Below, piece after piece: positions 26,842 to 35,343 of a stretch of 64,000 bases of DNA. The notes under the pieces are model-generated. The model did not search any database, had not been told where the DNA came from, and was given only the letters and a program-made list of their open reading frames with translations. This DNA comes from Pseudomonas rhizoryzae (GTDB lineage: Bacteria; Pseudomonadota; Gammaproteobacteria; Pseudomonadales; Pseudomonadaceae). How positions within the stretch are numbered: position 1 is the stretch's first letter; each line of letters begins with the position of its first letter. Both the position numbers and the translations under genes were made by a program. The stretch spans positions 186,001 to 250,000 of the forward strand of contig NZ_SULM01000009.1 of assembly GCF_005250615.1 (NCBI RefSeq), given 5' to 3'.

Positions 26842-29034
26842 TCACTGCAGGCTGAAGCGCCAGGCGCGGTGGATCTTGGGATTGCGCGCGAAATCCGGGT
26901 CCAGGGTACTGGCGGTGATCTCTTCGACGCGGTAGCGCTGGGTCAGGCCTTCGTCGAGTTCGAACTTGCGGAAGTTGTTGGAGAAGTACAGCACGCCGTT
27001 GCGGCTCAAATGAGCCATGGCCGAATCGATGAGACCGACGTGGTCACGCTGGACATCGAATACCCCTTCCAGGCGCTTGGAGTTGGAGAAGGTCGGCGGG
27101 TCGACGAAGATCAGATCGTATTCGCCACGATCATTCTCCAGCCAGTGCAGCACGTCGCCCTGCTCCAGGCGATGCCGCTCGGAGAAACCGTTGAGCGCCA
27201 GGTTGCGCCGCGCCCAGTCCAGGTAGGTCCGCGAGAGATCGACGCTGGTGGTGCTGCGCGCCCCACCCACCGCAGCCTGTACCGTGGCCGCGCCGGTGTA
27301 GCAGAACAGGTTGAGGAATCTCTTGCCCTGGGCTTCCTGGCGCAGCCGCAGGCGTAGCGGCCGGTGATCGAGGAACAGACCGGTGTCCAGGTAGTCGGTG
27401 AGGTTGACCAGCAGCTTGGCGCCCGCCTCGTCCACCTGCAGGAATTCACCCTGGGCGGCCTGGCGTTCGTATTGCTTGGTGCCGCTCTGCCGCTCGCGCC
27501 GCTTGACCACCACCAGGGACGGATCCACGCCGAGCGCCTGGGGAATGGCCGCCAGGGCGTCCAGCAAGCGAGCCTGGGCCTTGTCCGGATCGATGGAACG
27601 CGGCGCCGCGTACTCCTGCACGTGTACCCGGTCGCCGTAGAGATCCACGGCCACGGCATATTCGGGCATGTCGGCGTCATAGAGGCGATAGCACTGCACG
27701 CCCTGGGCGCGTGCCCATTTGCCCAGTTGCTTGAGATTCTTCTGCAGGCGATTGGCGAACATCTGTCCGCCTTCGCTGAGCTTGGCCGGTTCCGTGGCCT
27801 GGGGAGTAGCCGGGCGCTCACCGCTGCGACTACCGGTGACGAATTGGCGGGGCTCGACCTCGAACATCAGCAGCTTGCAGGGCAAGGCGCCGTTCCAGAA
27901 GGCATATTGCTTGTGGCTGCGGATGCCCATGCGCTTGCCCAGCTCGGGGGCACCGGTGAACACCCCCGCGCGCCAGCCCAGGCAGGCCTGGCGCAGGCGC
28001 TCACCGAGATTCTGGTAGAGATAGAGCAGGCTGGCTTCATCACCCAGGCGCTCGCCATAGGGCGGGTTGCAGATCACCAGGCCGGTCTGGCCCTTGTCCG
28101 GGCGCGGCTCGAAGCTGGCCACCTCGCCCTGATAGACCTTGATCCACTCGGACAGCCCCGCCCGCTCGATGTTGTTGCGCGCCGGCTGGATCAGCCGCGG
28201 ATCGGCCTCGTAGCCGCGGATCCAGGCCGGAGTCTTGGCCAGACCTGCCGCGGCGCGGTCTTCGGCCTCCTGGTGCAGCTGCTGCCAGAGCGCGGGCACA
28301 TGACCCAGCCAGCCGGAGAAGCCCCAGCGCTCTCGGCGCAGATTAGGCGCGATGTCCGCCGCCATCAGGCCCGCCTCGACCAGGAAGGTACCCACCCCGC
28401 ACATGGGGTCGGCAAGGGCGCCACCCGCAGCAGCTAGGGCTGGCCAGCCGGCGCGGATCAGCACCGCGGCGGCGAGGTTTTCCTTGAGCGGCGCGGCGCC
28501 CTGCTGCAGGCGATAGCCGCGCTGGTGCAGGCTCTGGCCGGAGAGATCCAGCGACAGGATGGCCTGGCCGCGCTCCAGGTGCAGGTGCACGCGCAGGTCA
28601 GGGGCGACCTTGTCCACCGTCGGCCGCTGGCCGGTACGCTCGCGCAGGCGGTCGACGATGGCATCCTTGACCTTTAGCGCGCCGAAATGGGTGTTATCGA
28701 TGCCCGCGCCCTGGCCGCTGAAGCCCACCGCCAGCGTGCCGTTAGGCGCCAGGTGCTCTTCCCACTCCACGCCGTGTACGCCCAGATAGAGTGCCTGGGG
28801 GTCTTCCACCGGGAAGCGCGCCAGTACCAGCAGTACCCGGTTGGCCAGTCGCGACCAGAGGCACAGGCGATAGGCATCCGCCAGACTCGCCTCGCCGCGC
28901 ACCGCCGCGGTCTGGCTGCGCGCCTCCTGCAAGCCGAGGCCCTGGGCCTCCTCCAGCAGCAGGGTCTCGAGGCCCTTGGGACAGGTGAGGATGAGTTGTT
29001 GCATCGCGGACATCGTTGAATCCATAGGTTGCAC
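26842..29034 (-). CDS. rlmL: Bifunctional 23S rRNA methyltransferase RlmL/RlmK
   Basis: About 730 residues. A THUMP RNA-binding domain (about 50-165), the RlmL methyltransferase that makes m2G2445 with NPPYGERLGD, and a C-terminal RlmK methyltransferase that makes m7G2069 with LFCYTGAATVQAAVGGA and DPPTFSNSKR. SAM is the donor; both act on the large subunit. The start is uncertain: a GTG at 29034 has a GGAAAG eight bases upstream, while in-frame ATGs at 29025, 29013 and 29004 lack clear sites. It diverges from rmf. Confidence 0.95.
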   Translation of the reverse strand: MQPMDSTMSAMQQLILTCPKGLETLLLEEAQGLGLQEARSQTAAVRGEASLADAYRLCLWSRLANRVLLVLARFPVEDPQALYLGVHGVEWEEHLAPNGTLAVGFSGQGAGIDNTHFGALKVKDAIVDRLRERTGQRPTVDKVAPDLRVHLHLERGQAILSLDLSGQSLHQRGYRLQQGAAPLKENLAAAVLIRAGWPALAAAGGALADPMCGVGTFLVEAGLMAADIAPNLRRERWGFSGWLGHVPALWQQLHQEAEDRAAAGLAKTPAWIRGYEADPRLIQPARNNIERAGLSEWIKVYQGEVASFEPRPDKGQTGLVICNPPYGERLGDEASLLYLYQNLGERLRQACLGWRAGVFTGAPELGKRMGIRSHKQYAFWNGALPCKLLMFEVEPRQFVTGSRSGERPATPQATEPAKLSEGGQMFANRLQKNLKQLGKWARAQGVQCYRLYDADMPEYAVAVDLYGDRVHVQEYAAPRSIDPDKAQARLLDALAAIPQALGVDPSLVVVKRRERQSGTKQYERQAAQGEFLQVDEAGAKLLVNLTDYLDTGLFLDHRPLRLRLRQEAQGKRFLNLFCYTGAATVQAAVGGARSTTSVDLSRTYLDWARRNLALNGFSERHRLEQGDVLHWLENDRGEYDLIFVDPPTFSNSKRLEGVFDVQRDHVGLIDSAMAHLSRNGVLYFSNNFRKFELDEGLTQRYRVEEITASTLDPDFARNPKIHRAWRFSLQ

Positions 29035-29330
29035 GAAGGAACTTTCCTGCCTTTGGTCGGATCACCCGGCAGAATATCCGCTTCGGAGAAAGTTTGACTG
29101 CGTCTCAACAAGCCGCAGTGGCGGTATCTCGGCGGCGATATATCGCCTTTTCATTTCGATTAGGTTACGGCTTATAGCTAAATGGTCGTTCCCAGTCAGC
29201 GCCCCATTGGTTAGTAATTGACCACCCGCACCGCGAAGGTGAGGGGCGGATGTCAGAACGCCGGCTCTGGCATCCAGGCCTGCAACGGGCCATGGACAAT
29301 CTGCAAGTCAACCTACGAGGGCACTACCCT

Positions 29331-29546
29331 ATGAGAAGACTCAAGCGTGATCCAATGGAACGAGCTTTCCAACGTGGTTATCAGCACGGCATTGTTGGCA
29401 AATCCCGGGATCTTTGTCCCTTCACTCAGGACGCCGTCCGGCAGGCCTGGCTCAGTGGCTGGCGTGAGGGCCGTAGCGACCAATGGGACGGCTACGTGGG
29501 CACCGCCGGTCTTCAACGCATGAATCAACTGCAAGCCGCAGGCTAA
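29331..29546 (+). CDS. rmf: Ribosome modulation factor
   Basis: 71-residue basic protein, MRRLKRDPMERAFQRGYQHG, with the family core DAVRQAWLSGWREGR. It binds 70S ribosomes in stationary phase and drives 100S dimer formation with HPF. An open frame begins 81 bases earlier, but the known start at 29331 has a GAGG ten bases ahead. The 296-base leader between rlmL and rmf is AT-rich near 29140-29200, suiting a growth-phase promoter, although I cannot name boxes with confidence. Placed between rlmL and pyrD. Confidence 0.95.
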   Translation: MRRLKRDPMERAFQRGYQHGIVGKSRDLCPFTQDAVRQAWLSGWREGRSDQWDGYVGTAGLQRMNQLQAAG

Positions 29547-29561
29547 TTCGATTTCACTAGC

Positions 29562-29578
29562 GGAAGCCCGAGGCTTCC
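29562..29578 (+). terminator. Hairpin after rmf
   Basis: GGAAGCC / GGCTTCC with a three-base loop, 15 bases after the rmf stop; no proper T-run, so it is only a possible terminator. Confidence 0.45.
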
Positions 29579-29636
29579 ACCGTGTTCTGGCTATTCCAGT
29601 TAGATCCTGCTCCGGGATCTGGGATCATCATCCCTT

Positions 29637-29657
29637 GGGGGCTCGCGAAGAGCCCCC
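29637..29657 (-). terminator. Hairpin downstream of pyrD
   Basis: GGGGGCTC / GAGCCCCC with a five-base loop just beyond the pyrD stop (29665, minus strand). GC-rich stem without a T-run; it could end pyrD mRNA or protect its 3' end. Confidence 0.5.
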
Positions 29658-29664
29658 TGCCCCT

Positions 29665-30684
29665 TCAGGGCCGCGCTGCGGCTATGGCGTCCACCGCCTC
29701 GCGTATCAACGCCGGCCCGCGGTAGATGAAGCCACTGTAGAGCTGTACCAGGCTGGCACCCGCGGCGATCTTCTCGGCGGCATCCTCGCCCGACAGGATT
29801 CCGCCGGCGGCGATGATCGGCAAGCGCCCACCCAACTCGCCCGCCAACACCCGGACCACATGGGTACTCTTCTCCCGCACCGGCGCACCGGACAACCCAC
29901 CCGCCTCGGCCGCATAGGGCAGGTTTTCCACGCCCTCACGACCCAAGGTGGTATTGGTGGCGATGATGGCGTCCATCCCGGCGTCGCGGATCGCCTGGGC
30001 GGTCAGCACGATTTCTTCATCGGTCATGTCGGGTGCGATCTTGATCGCGATGGGCACCCGCCGGCCGTGGCGCACCGCCAGGTCTTCCTGGCGCTGACGC
30101 AGCGACTCCAACAGGCTCTTGAGCGCATCGCCGAATTGCAGGCTGCGCAGCCCCGGGGTATTGGGCGAACTCACGTTCACCGTGATGTAGCTGGCATGGG
30201 CATAGACCCGGTCCAGGCCGATCAGGTAGTCGTCCACCGCTCTTTCGACCGGGGTATCGGCGTTCTTGCCGATGTTGATGCCCAGCACGCCCTTGAAACG
30301 CGCCGCCCGTACCCGCTCGATCAGCGCATCCACACCCGCATTGTTGAAACCCATGCGGTTGATGATGGCTTCGGCCTGCTCCAGGCGGAACAGCCGTGGC
30401 TTGGGATTGCCCGGCTGGGGCCGGGGCGTCACGGTACCTATCTCGACGAAGCCGAAGCCCAGGCCGGCGAAGCCGTCGATGGCGGTGCCGTTCTTGTCGA
30501 GGCCGGCCGCCAGCCCCACCGGATTGGGAAACTCCAACCCCATCACCTGAACAGGCAGCCGTCCCGGCTGCCGTCCGAGCCCGGTCAGGCCCAGACGCCC
30601 AGCGGCACTGATCAGATCCAGAGCGAGTTCGTGAGAACCCTCCGGAGACAACTTGAAAAGCAAAGGACGGAGCGCGTCGTACAT
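29665..30684 (-). CDS. pyrD: Dihydroorotate dehydrogenase (quinone), class 2
   Basis: 339-residue FMN enzyme of pyrimidine synthesis, membrane-associated, passing electrons from dihydroorotate to ubiquinone. The class-2 N-terminal helix [19 protein letters not shown], the FMN/glycine region [15 protein letters not shown], and the catalytic serine segment [15 protein letters not shown] are present; [10 protein letters not shown] closes the barrel. ATG at 30684 matches the family; a TATAAT box lies 32 bases upstream. Gene order rmf-pyrD is shared with other gammaproteobacteria. Confidence 0.96.
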   Translation of the reverse strand: MYDALRPLLFKLSPEGSHELALDLISAAGRLGLTGLGRQPGRLPVQVMGLEFPNPVGLAAGLDKNGTAIDGFAGLGFGFVEIGTVTPRPQPGNPKPRLFRLEQAEAIINRMGFNNAGVDALIERVRAARFKGVLGINIGKNADTPVERAVDDYLIGLDRVYAHASYITVNVSSPNTPGLRSLQFGDALKSLLESLRQRQEDLAVRHGRRVPIAIKIAPDMTDEEIVLTAQAIRDAGMDAIIATNTTLGREGVENLPYAAEAGGLSGAPVREKSTHVVRVLAGELGGRLPIIAAGGILSGEDAAEKIAAGASLVQLYSGFIYRGPALIREAVDAIAAARP

Positions 30685-30715
30685 GGCGGACTCACAGCGA
30701 CATCGGAAAGCGCGC

Positions 30716-30721
30716 ATTATA
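30716..30721 (-). promoter_or_regulatory. Probable -10 box of pyrD
   Basis: Perfect TATAAT on the minus strand, 32 bases before the pyrD ATG. No good -35 hexamer at 17 bases; CGACAT is present with a 19-base spacer. Leader is short, so no long attenuator. Confidence 0.5.
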
Positions 30722-30868
30722 CAGGCTTGCCACGCGCCATATGTCGCTCCTCCCGAGGTCGAACGGTTGGTCGTGCAAGAGATCATACCTTTTGGGAATC
30801 ATTTGACGATAATAGGGTCACTGGCACGTTAAGATCGGTCCGTAGTTCCTATCCGCCCGGGAGACCCC

Positions 30869-31744
30869 ATGAGCAACAATGCCAACCTCCTGGGCGGCCC
30901 CTGGTCTTCACTGGCCCTGCACCTGCATCCTTCATTGGCCAGCCGCCGCATCCAGCGCTATCTCGAACGCCTGGCCAGCGCCTTCACACCCCTGCCTACG
31001 CCCAGAGACAGCCTCTGGTGGGATGACGGCCATCCGCTATATCTGCTGCATGGCCTGCCCCGCGCCGCCCTGTCCGGTCCGGTGCAGGAGATCAAGGACA
31101 CTGCCCACGCCCTGCTGAGCCAGTTGGTGGTAGCCGATACCCTGACGTTGCACACCTTCGATCTGCGCGCGCTGGACGGCCTTTGCCAGCGTCTGCCCGA
31201 GGTGACCCTGGAGGCGGCGGTACATTTGGAGGACCTGGCCGCCTTGCCCGCCGCCCGGGAGCAGGCGCGGATCATCGGCTATCGTGATTTTCAGGCGGCA
31301 CTCTACCGGGCGCTGCCGCGACTGTCGGCCGAGCAGCCGCTGAAGCTGCGTCAGGCGAGCTGGCGGGGCACCCGCTTCTTCCTCGAGAACGAAGCGCCCA
31401 CGACGCTCGCCCTGGCCAGCATCGTGGCCTATGCACGCATCCGCGGCATCGCCGTCGAGGTGCCGGCACAGGTCCAATGTCTACGCCTGGACCCCCAGGC
31501 CATCGATCGCCTACAGGCTGCCTTCGCCCTGTACGCCTTGCCCAATGCGGTCTGGAATCACCCGGACTTCATCCAGGTGCTGCTGAGCCTCAAGCTCGAC
31601 TATGCGCGCCTGCCGTTGCCGGCGCCGGGCCAGGATCTGGAGTGGCTGCTGCTACCGAACACGGTGGCGAGCGCCCGCGTCCTCGGTGACATTCTCGGCC
31701 GCCTGGGCGCGGCCGAGGTCATTGGCTACCTCGAGAAGCTGTAG
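30869..31744 (+). CDS. Conserved hypothetical protein, 291 residues
   Basis: No family recognised. Soluble protein opening MSNNANLLGGPWSSLALHLH, leucine-rich throughout, with a well conserved-looking middle (VADTLTLHTFDLRALDGLC, RIIGYRDFQAALYRALPRL) and a C-terminus ending VIGYLEKL. No signal peptide or membrane segment. The ATG follows GGGAGACC. It diverges from pyrD and ends six bases before the convergent heme oxygenase gene. A housekeeping position and normal codon use argue that it is real. Function unknown. Confidence 0.75.
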   Translation: MSNNANLLGGPWSSLALHLHPSLASRRIQRYLERLASAFTPLPTPRDSLWWDDGHPLYLLHGLPRAALSGPVQEIKDTAHALLSQLVVADTLTLHTFDLRALDGLCQRLPEVTLEAAVHLEDLAALPAAREQARIIGYRDFQAALYRALPRLSAEQPLKLRQASWRGTRFFLENEAPTTLALASIVAYARIRGIAVEVPAQVQCLRLDPQAIDRLQAAFALYALPNAVWNHPDFIQVLLSLKLDYARLPLPAPGQDLEWLLLPNTVASARVLGDILGRLGAAEVIGYLEKL

Positions 31745-31750
31745 CCTGGC

Positions 31751-32332
31751 TCAGGACGTGGCGACCGCGTCCGCTGCAACCGGCGAATGCTGCAGTCCCG
31801 CCGCCAGAAAGACCTCGAAGGCCAGCCGCTGGCCGGCCAACATCCCCGGATGCAGCACCGGATCGCTGCCAGCCTGATCCAGTCGCTCCAGAAACTGTGG
31901 CCAGGCCGCCTTGGGCGGAACATGGCCGAGGTAGCCACGCGCCTCGCGCACCGCTTCGTCGGCACTCTCTCCGGCATGGCGATCCAGCAGGCGCGATCCC
32001 AGCCGAGACCCCTCCAGGACGTAGGCGACGCCCCAGCACTCGCCCTCGTCGAGGGTTCGGGCGAAGGCCACGGGTGCCGGTTGGATGGCATCCAGGCGCT
32101 GCAGATCGTCGCCCAGCACCGCCGTCCGCCGGCGCTCCGCCCAGTCGGGCAGCAGGCGCTGGATACCGGAACGCTCCAGCAGCGCCTCCAGCCCCATCAA
32201 GGCCTGGGCATGCGCCTGCAGAAAGGCGACGTAGTGCGGCCTGGTCTGGAGCTCGTAGTGACCGAAGGTCGCATCGACCTGCTGGTGGAGGGCACCGCCT
32301 TCGGCACGCAACATTTCACGGATGGTGGACAC
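31751..32332 (-). CDS. bphO: Biliverdin-producing heme oxygenase
   Basis: 193-residue heme oxygenase that opens heme to biliverdin, the chromophore of the bacteriophytochrome encoded upstream. The proximal heme histidine is in ALHQQVDATFGHYE (His16), and the distal-helix segment reads GVAYVLEGSRLGSRLL. The start is a GTG at 32332 with GAGG seven bases ahead. It is last in the operon bphP-RR-hybrid kinase-bphO; placement next to bphP is common, but here it is separated from it by two signalling genes. Confidence 0.92.
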   Translation of the reverse strand: MSTIREMLRAEGGALHQQVDATFGHYELQTRPHYVAFLQAHAQALMGLEALLERSGIQRLLPDWAERRRTAVLGDDLQRLDAIQPAPVAFARTLDEGECWGVAYVLEGSRLGSRLLDRHAGESADEAVREARGYLGHVPPKAAWPQFLERLDQAGSDPVLHPGMLAGQRLAFEVFLAAGLQHSPVAADAVATS

Positions 32333-32359
32333 GCAAATACCTCGACTCGAAACGCGTCT

Positions 32360-34870
32360 TCAAGCAGGCGAAGGCTGGGGCTTGTCGCCTCGCAGCGCGG
32401 CCTGCAGTCGAGCTGCCAGGTCCGCCTCACGAAAAGGCTTGGGAACGATGAATGACTGTTCGGGATCGAGTTCGCCCAGTTCGGCGTATCCCGTGATGAA
32501 GACGACGGGCAAGCGCGGCAAGCGCTTGCGCACCTGCCGGGCCAGCTCGGCGCCATTCATGCCCGGCATGGCGAAATCGGCCAGCAGCAGATCGATCTGC
32601 GGATCACGCTCCAGGGCGCTCAGGGCGGCAAAGCCGTTGCTGGCCTCCACCACCTGGTAGCCCAGGTCGGCCAGTAGCGCGGCAGTCACGCTGCGTACCG
32701 CGTGGTCATCATCGACCAGCAGGATGCGCCGCTCGGCGGCCTGTTCATCGCGCCCAGGAGCCGGCTGGCCTACGGGATCCACCGCCTCGTCCGCGGCCGT
32801 GCGCGGCAGATAGACCATGACCGTCGTGCCGCTACCCATCTGGGTTTCGATCCGCACACCGCCACCGGACTGCTTGGCAAAGCCGAATACCTGGGCCAAC
32901 CCCAGGCCCGACCCCTTGCCGACTTCCTTGGTGGTGAAGAACGGCTCGAAGGCCTTGGCCAACACCTCTTCGCTCATGCCCGTGCCGGAGTCCTGCACGG
33001 CCAGCAGCACGTACTCGCCCGGCTCGGGCTCTTCAGGACGCTCCGGCGGCTCGCTGATGACTTGATTGGAGGTGCTCAACCGTAGCGTACCGCCCACGGC
33101 CATGGCATCCCGGGCATTGATCGCCAGGTTGAGGATGATGAGTTCGATCTGCGTGGGGTCGACCAACGCATGCCAGCAATCGGCGCGCAGGTGGGTCTCG
33201 ATCCAGACACTGCCGCCCATGGTGCTGCGCAGCAATTCGAGCATGCCCTCGACCGTCTCGTTGAGCTTGACCGGCTTGGGCGCGAGGCGCTGACGCCGGG
33301 AGAACGCCAGCAGCTGGGCGGTGAGCTTGGCGCCCCGCTCCCCGGCTTCGCGAATGTTCTGCACACGGCCTTGCGTCTTTTCGCTGGCCTCCAGGCGGGA
33401 CAAGTCGCGCTCGAGGAAGCTGGCGCTGCTGAGCACCACCGTGAGCAGATTGTTGAAATCGTGGGCCACGCCGGCGGTGAGCTGACCGACCGCTTCCAGG
33501 CGCTGCATCTGCTGCAGGGTGGCTTCCACCCGCTCCCGCTCATCAATCTGTTCGCGCAACTGACGGTTGGCCGCCGCCAGCTCCTCCATCGCCAGGACTT
33601 CGGAGGAGATGTCCCGACCGGAGCAATAGGTCATACCGGCATCCGGCACCGCCGTCCAGGAGATCCAGCGATAGCTGCCATCGCGATGGCGAATGCGGTT
33701 GATGAAGCGTTGGCTGGCCGCGCGCTTGACCAGCTGCTGGAGCTCGTTGTCCGTCATGACCCGCTCGTCGGGGTGTACCAGCTCGAGCAGCGAGGAATTG
33801 AGCAGGTCTCCGCGTGACCAGCCCAGGTTGTCCTCCCAGGCGGGATTGAGCGCCATCAGGATGCCGTCCGGCTTGCACACCAGCAGCAGGTCCCGGGTGA
33901 GGTCCCAGGTCCGATCTCGCTCGCGGGTACGCTCCTCGACACGCTCGCCGAGACTGACGTTGAGACGTTCGAGCTTTTCCGCGGCATCGCGTTGCTGGGT
34001 GATGTCGAGCATGACGCCGAGGAAGCGGGTGCAGACCCCGGCGTCGAAGAAGGGTTGACCGCGGGTTTCGACCCAGCGCTGGGTGCCGTTGTCGAGGCGA
34101 ATGCGGTACTCGCTGCGGTAGTCGTCATCGCGCTCGTCGGAGCCGGCCTGGCGGACGGTATCGAGAAAACGCGCGAGACCCTCTGCGCCGCACAGTCGCT
34201 CGAACGTCTCCAGGTCGACCACCGCATCCGCGGGCAGGCCGAACATGGCTTTGCAACGCTCGTCCCAGAGCAGGGTCTGGCTGGCCGGGAGGTATTCCCA
34301 CATGCCGAGTCGGGAGGCGTCCATGGCCAGCCGCGAGCGGACCTCGAGACTGTGCAGGGCTTCTTCCGCACGGCGCCGCTCGCGGCGCTCGTGCACCACC
34401 AGCAGTGCCCGCTCGACCGCCTTGGCCAGCAGCTCCATGCTCTGCTTGAGCACGTAGTCGTTGGCGCCCAGCCGCATCATCTCGACCGCATGCACCTCGC
34501 CGAAGATGCCCGAAACGAAGATGAACGGCGTTCCCGGTGCCAGGGCCCGGGCCACGCGCAGGGCCTCGGCGCCGGAAAATCCGGGCAGGATGATGTCCGA
34601 GAGGATGATGTCGTAGGTCTGTTGGCTCAGGGCCAGGGTAAGCCCGGTGCGCTCATAGACGATCTTGGACTGGAGCTCGAAGCCATGGCGCTCCAACTCG
34701 ATCAGGATCAGCTCCGCATCGAGCTTGCTGTCTTCTACCAGCAGGATCTTGATCTTTTTGGAGAGAGGCATAAACGGGCGTCGGCCTTGAATCTGTTCGC
34801 TCAGCGGAGCCGGTTCGCGGGTGTCTGCCTGCCGCGGATCATTGGCTGGGGATACAGCGATCTTGCTCAC
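32360..34870 (-). CDS. Hybrid histidine kinase, REC-PAS-PAS-HK-REC
   Basis: 836-residue cytoplasmic signalling protein without membrane segments. Order: receiver 1 (about 40-160; phospho-acceptor in ILSDIILPG), PAS (about 175-300), a coiled-coil-like linker (LNVSLGERVEERTRERDRT), PAS (about 320-430), histidine kinase with H-box GVAHDFNNLLTVV, ATP-binding domain with NARDAM and FEPFFTTKEVGKGSGLGL, receiver 2 (about 715-830; LLADFAMPGMNG). Start GTG at 34870, three bases after the stop of the response regulator gene, so translation is probably coupled. It is likely fed by the phytochrome. Confidence 0.88.
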   Translation of the reverse strand: MSKIAVSPANDPRQADTREPAPLSEQIQGRRPFMPLSKKIKILLVEDSKLDAELILIELERHGFELQSKIVYERTGLTLALSQQTYDIILSDIILPGFSGAEALRVARALAPGTPFIFVSGIFGEVHAVEMMRLGANDYVLKQSMELLAKAVERALLVVHERRERRRAEEALHSLEVRSRLAMDASRLGMWEYLPASQTLLWDERCKAMFGLPADAVVDLETFERLCGAEGLARFLDTVRQAGSDERDDDYRSEYRIRLDNGTQRWVETRGQPFFDAGVCTRFLGVMLDITQQRDAAEKLERLNVSLGERVEERTRERDRTWDLTRDLLLVCKPDGILMALNPAWEDNLGWSRGDLLNSSLLELVHPDERVMTDNELQQLVKRAASQRFINRIRHRDGSYRWISWTAVPDAGMTYCSGRDISSEVLAMEELAAANRQLREQIDERERVEATLQQMQRLEAVGQLTAGVAHDFNNLLTVVLSSASFLERDLSRLEASEKTQGRVQNIREAGERGAKLTAQLLAFSRRQRLAPKPVKLNETVEGMLELLRSTMGGSVWIETHLRADCWHALVDPTQIELIILNLAINARDAMAVGGTLRLSTSNQVISEPPERPEEPEPGEYVLLAVQDSGTGMSEEVLAKAFEPFFTTKEVGKGSGLGLAQVFGFAKQSGGGVRIETQMGSGTTVMVYLPRTAADEAVDPVGQPAPGRDEQAAERRILLVDDDHAVRSVTAALLADLGYQVVEASNGFAALSALERDPQIDLLLADFAMPGMNGAELARQVRKRLPRLPVVFITGYAELGELDPEQSFIVPKPFREADLAARLQAALRGDKPQPSPA

Positions 34871-34873
34871 CGG

Positions 34874-35335
34874 TCAGCGGCCAGTCCGCCGAGTGACGCG
34901 TCGTGATCCTGGCGGCGGCTCATTGAGCACCGCCCAGAATACGCCGAGATCGCTGATGGCGGCGACGAAATCACGAAATTCGACGGGCTTGACCACATAG
35001 GCATTCACCCCGAGTTCGTAGGCCTTCTCCAGATCGGGCTCCTCGCGTGAAGAGGTCAACATCACCACGGGGATGCTGCACAGCTCTTGGGTGTCGCGGA
35101 CCAATTCGAGCACCTCCAGGCCATCGACCTTGGGCAGCTTGAGATCCAGCAGCATCACGGCGGGATTACCCGGCTCACGGTCGGCATAAGCCTCTCGACG
35201 CAGCAGGTAGTCGACCGCCTCGGCACCGTCACGCAGCACCACGACATCGTTGGCCAGCTGGCTACGTTCCAGAGCCACCAGGGTGAGTTCCAGATCGTGC
35301 GGATTGTCTTCGACCAGCACAATGGGTTTTAGCAT
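34874..35335 (-). CDS. Single-domain response regulator (Rcp1-like)
   Basis: 153-residue stand-alone receiver. Acidic pocket IVLVEDNPHD, phospho-acceptor in VMLLDLKLPKVDG near residue 68, switch threonine/lysine in MLTSSREE and VVKPVEF. The long form with a C-terminal extension (GVFWAVLNEPPP) is typical of Rcp1-type regulators paired with phytochromes. It lies between bphP and the hybrid kinase, 8 bases after bphP. With no output domain it should relay phosphate or control a partner. ATG at 35335 is preferred to a TTG two codons before. Confidence 0.88.
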   Translation of the reverse strand: MLKPIVLVEDNPHDLELTLVALERSQLANDVVVLRDGAEAVDYLLRREAYADREPGNPAVMLLDLKLPKVDGLEVLELVRDTQELCSIPVVMLTSSREEPDLEKAYELGVNAYVVKPVEFRDFVAAISDLGVFWAVLNEPPPGSRRVTRRTGR

Positions 35336-35343
35336 GAACAAAA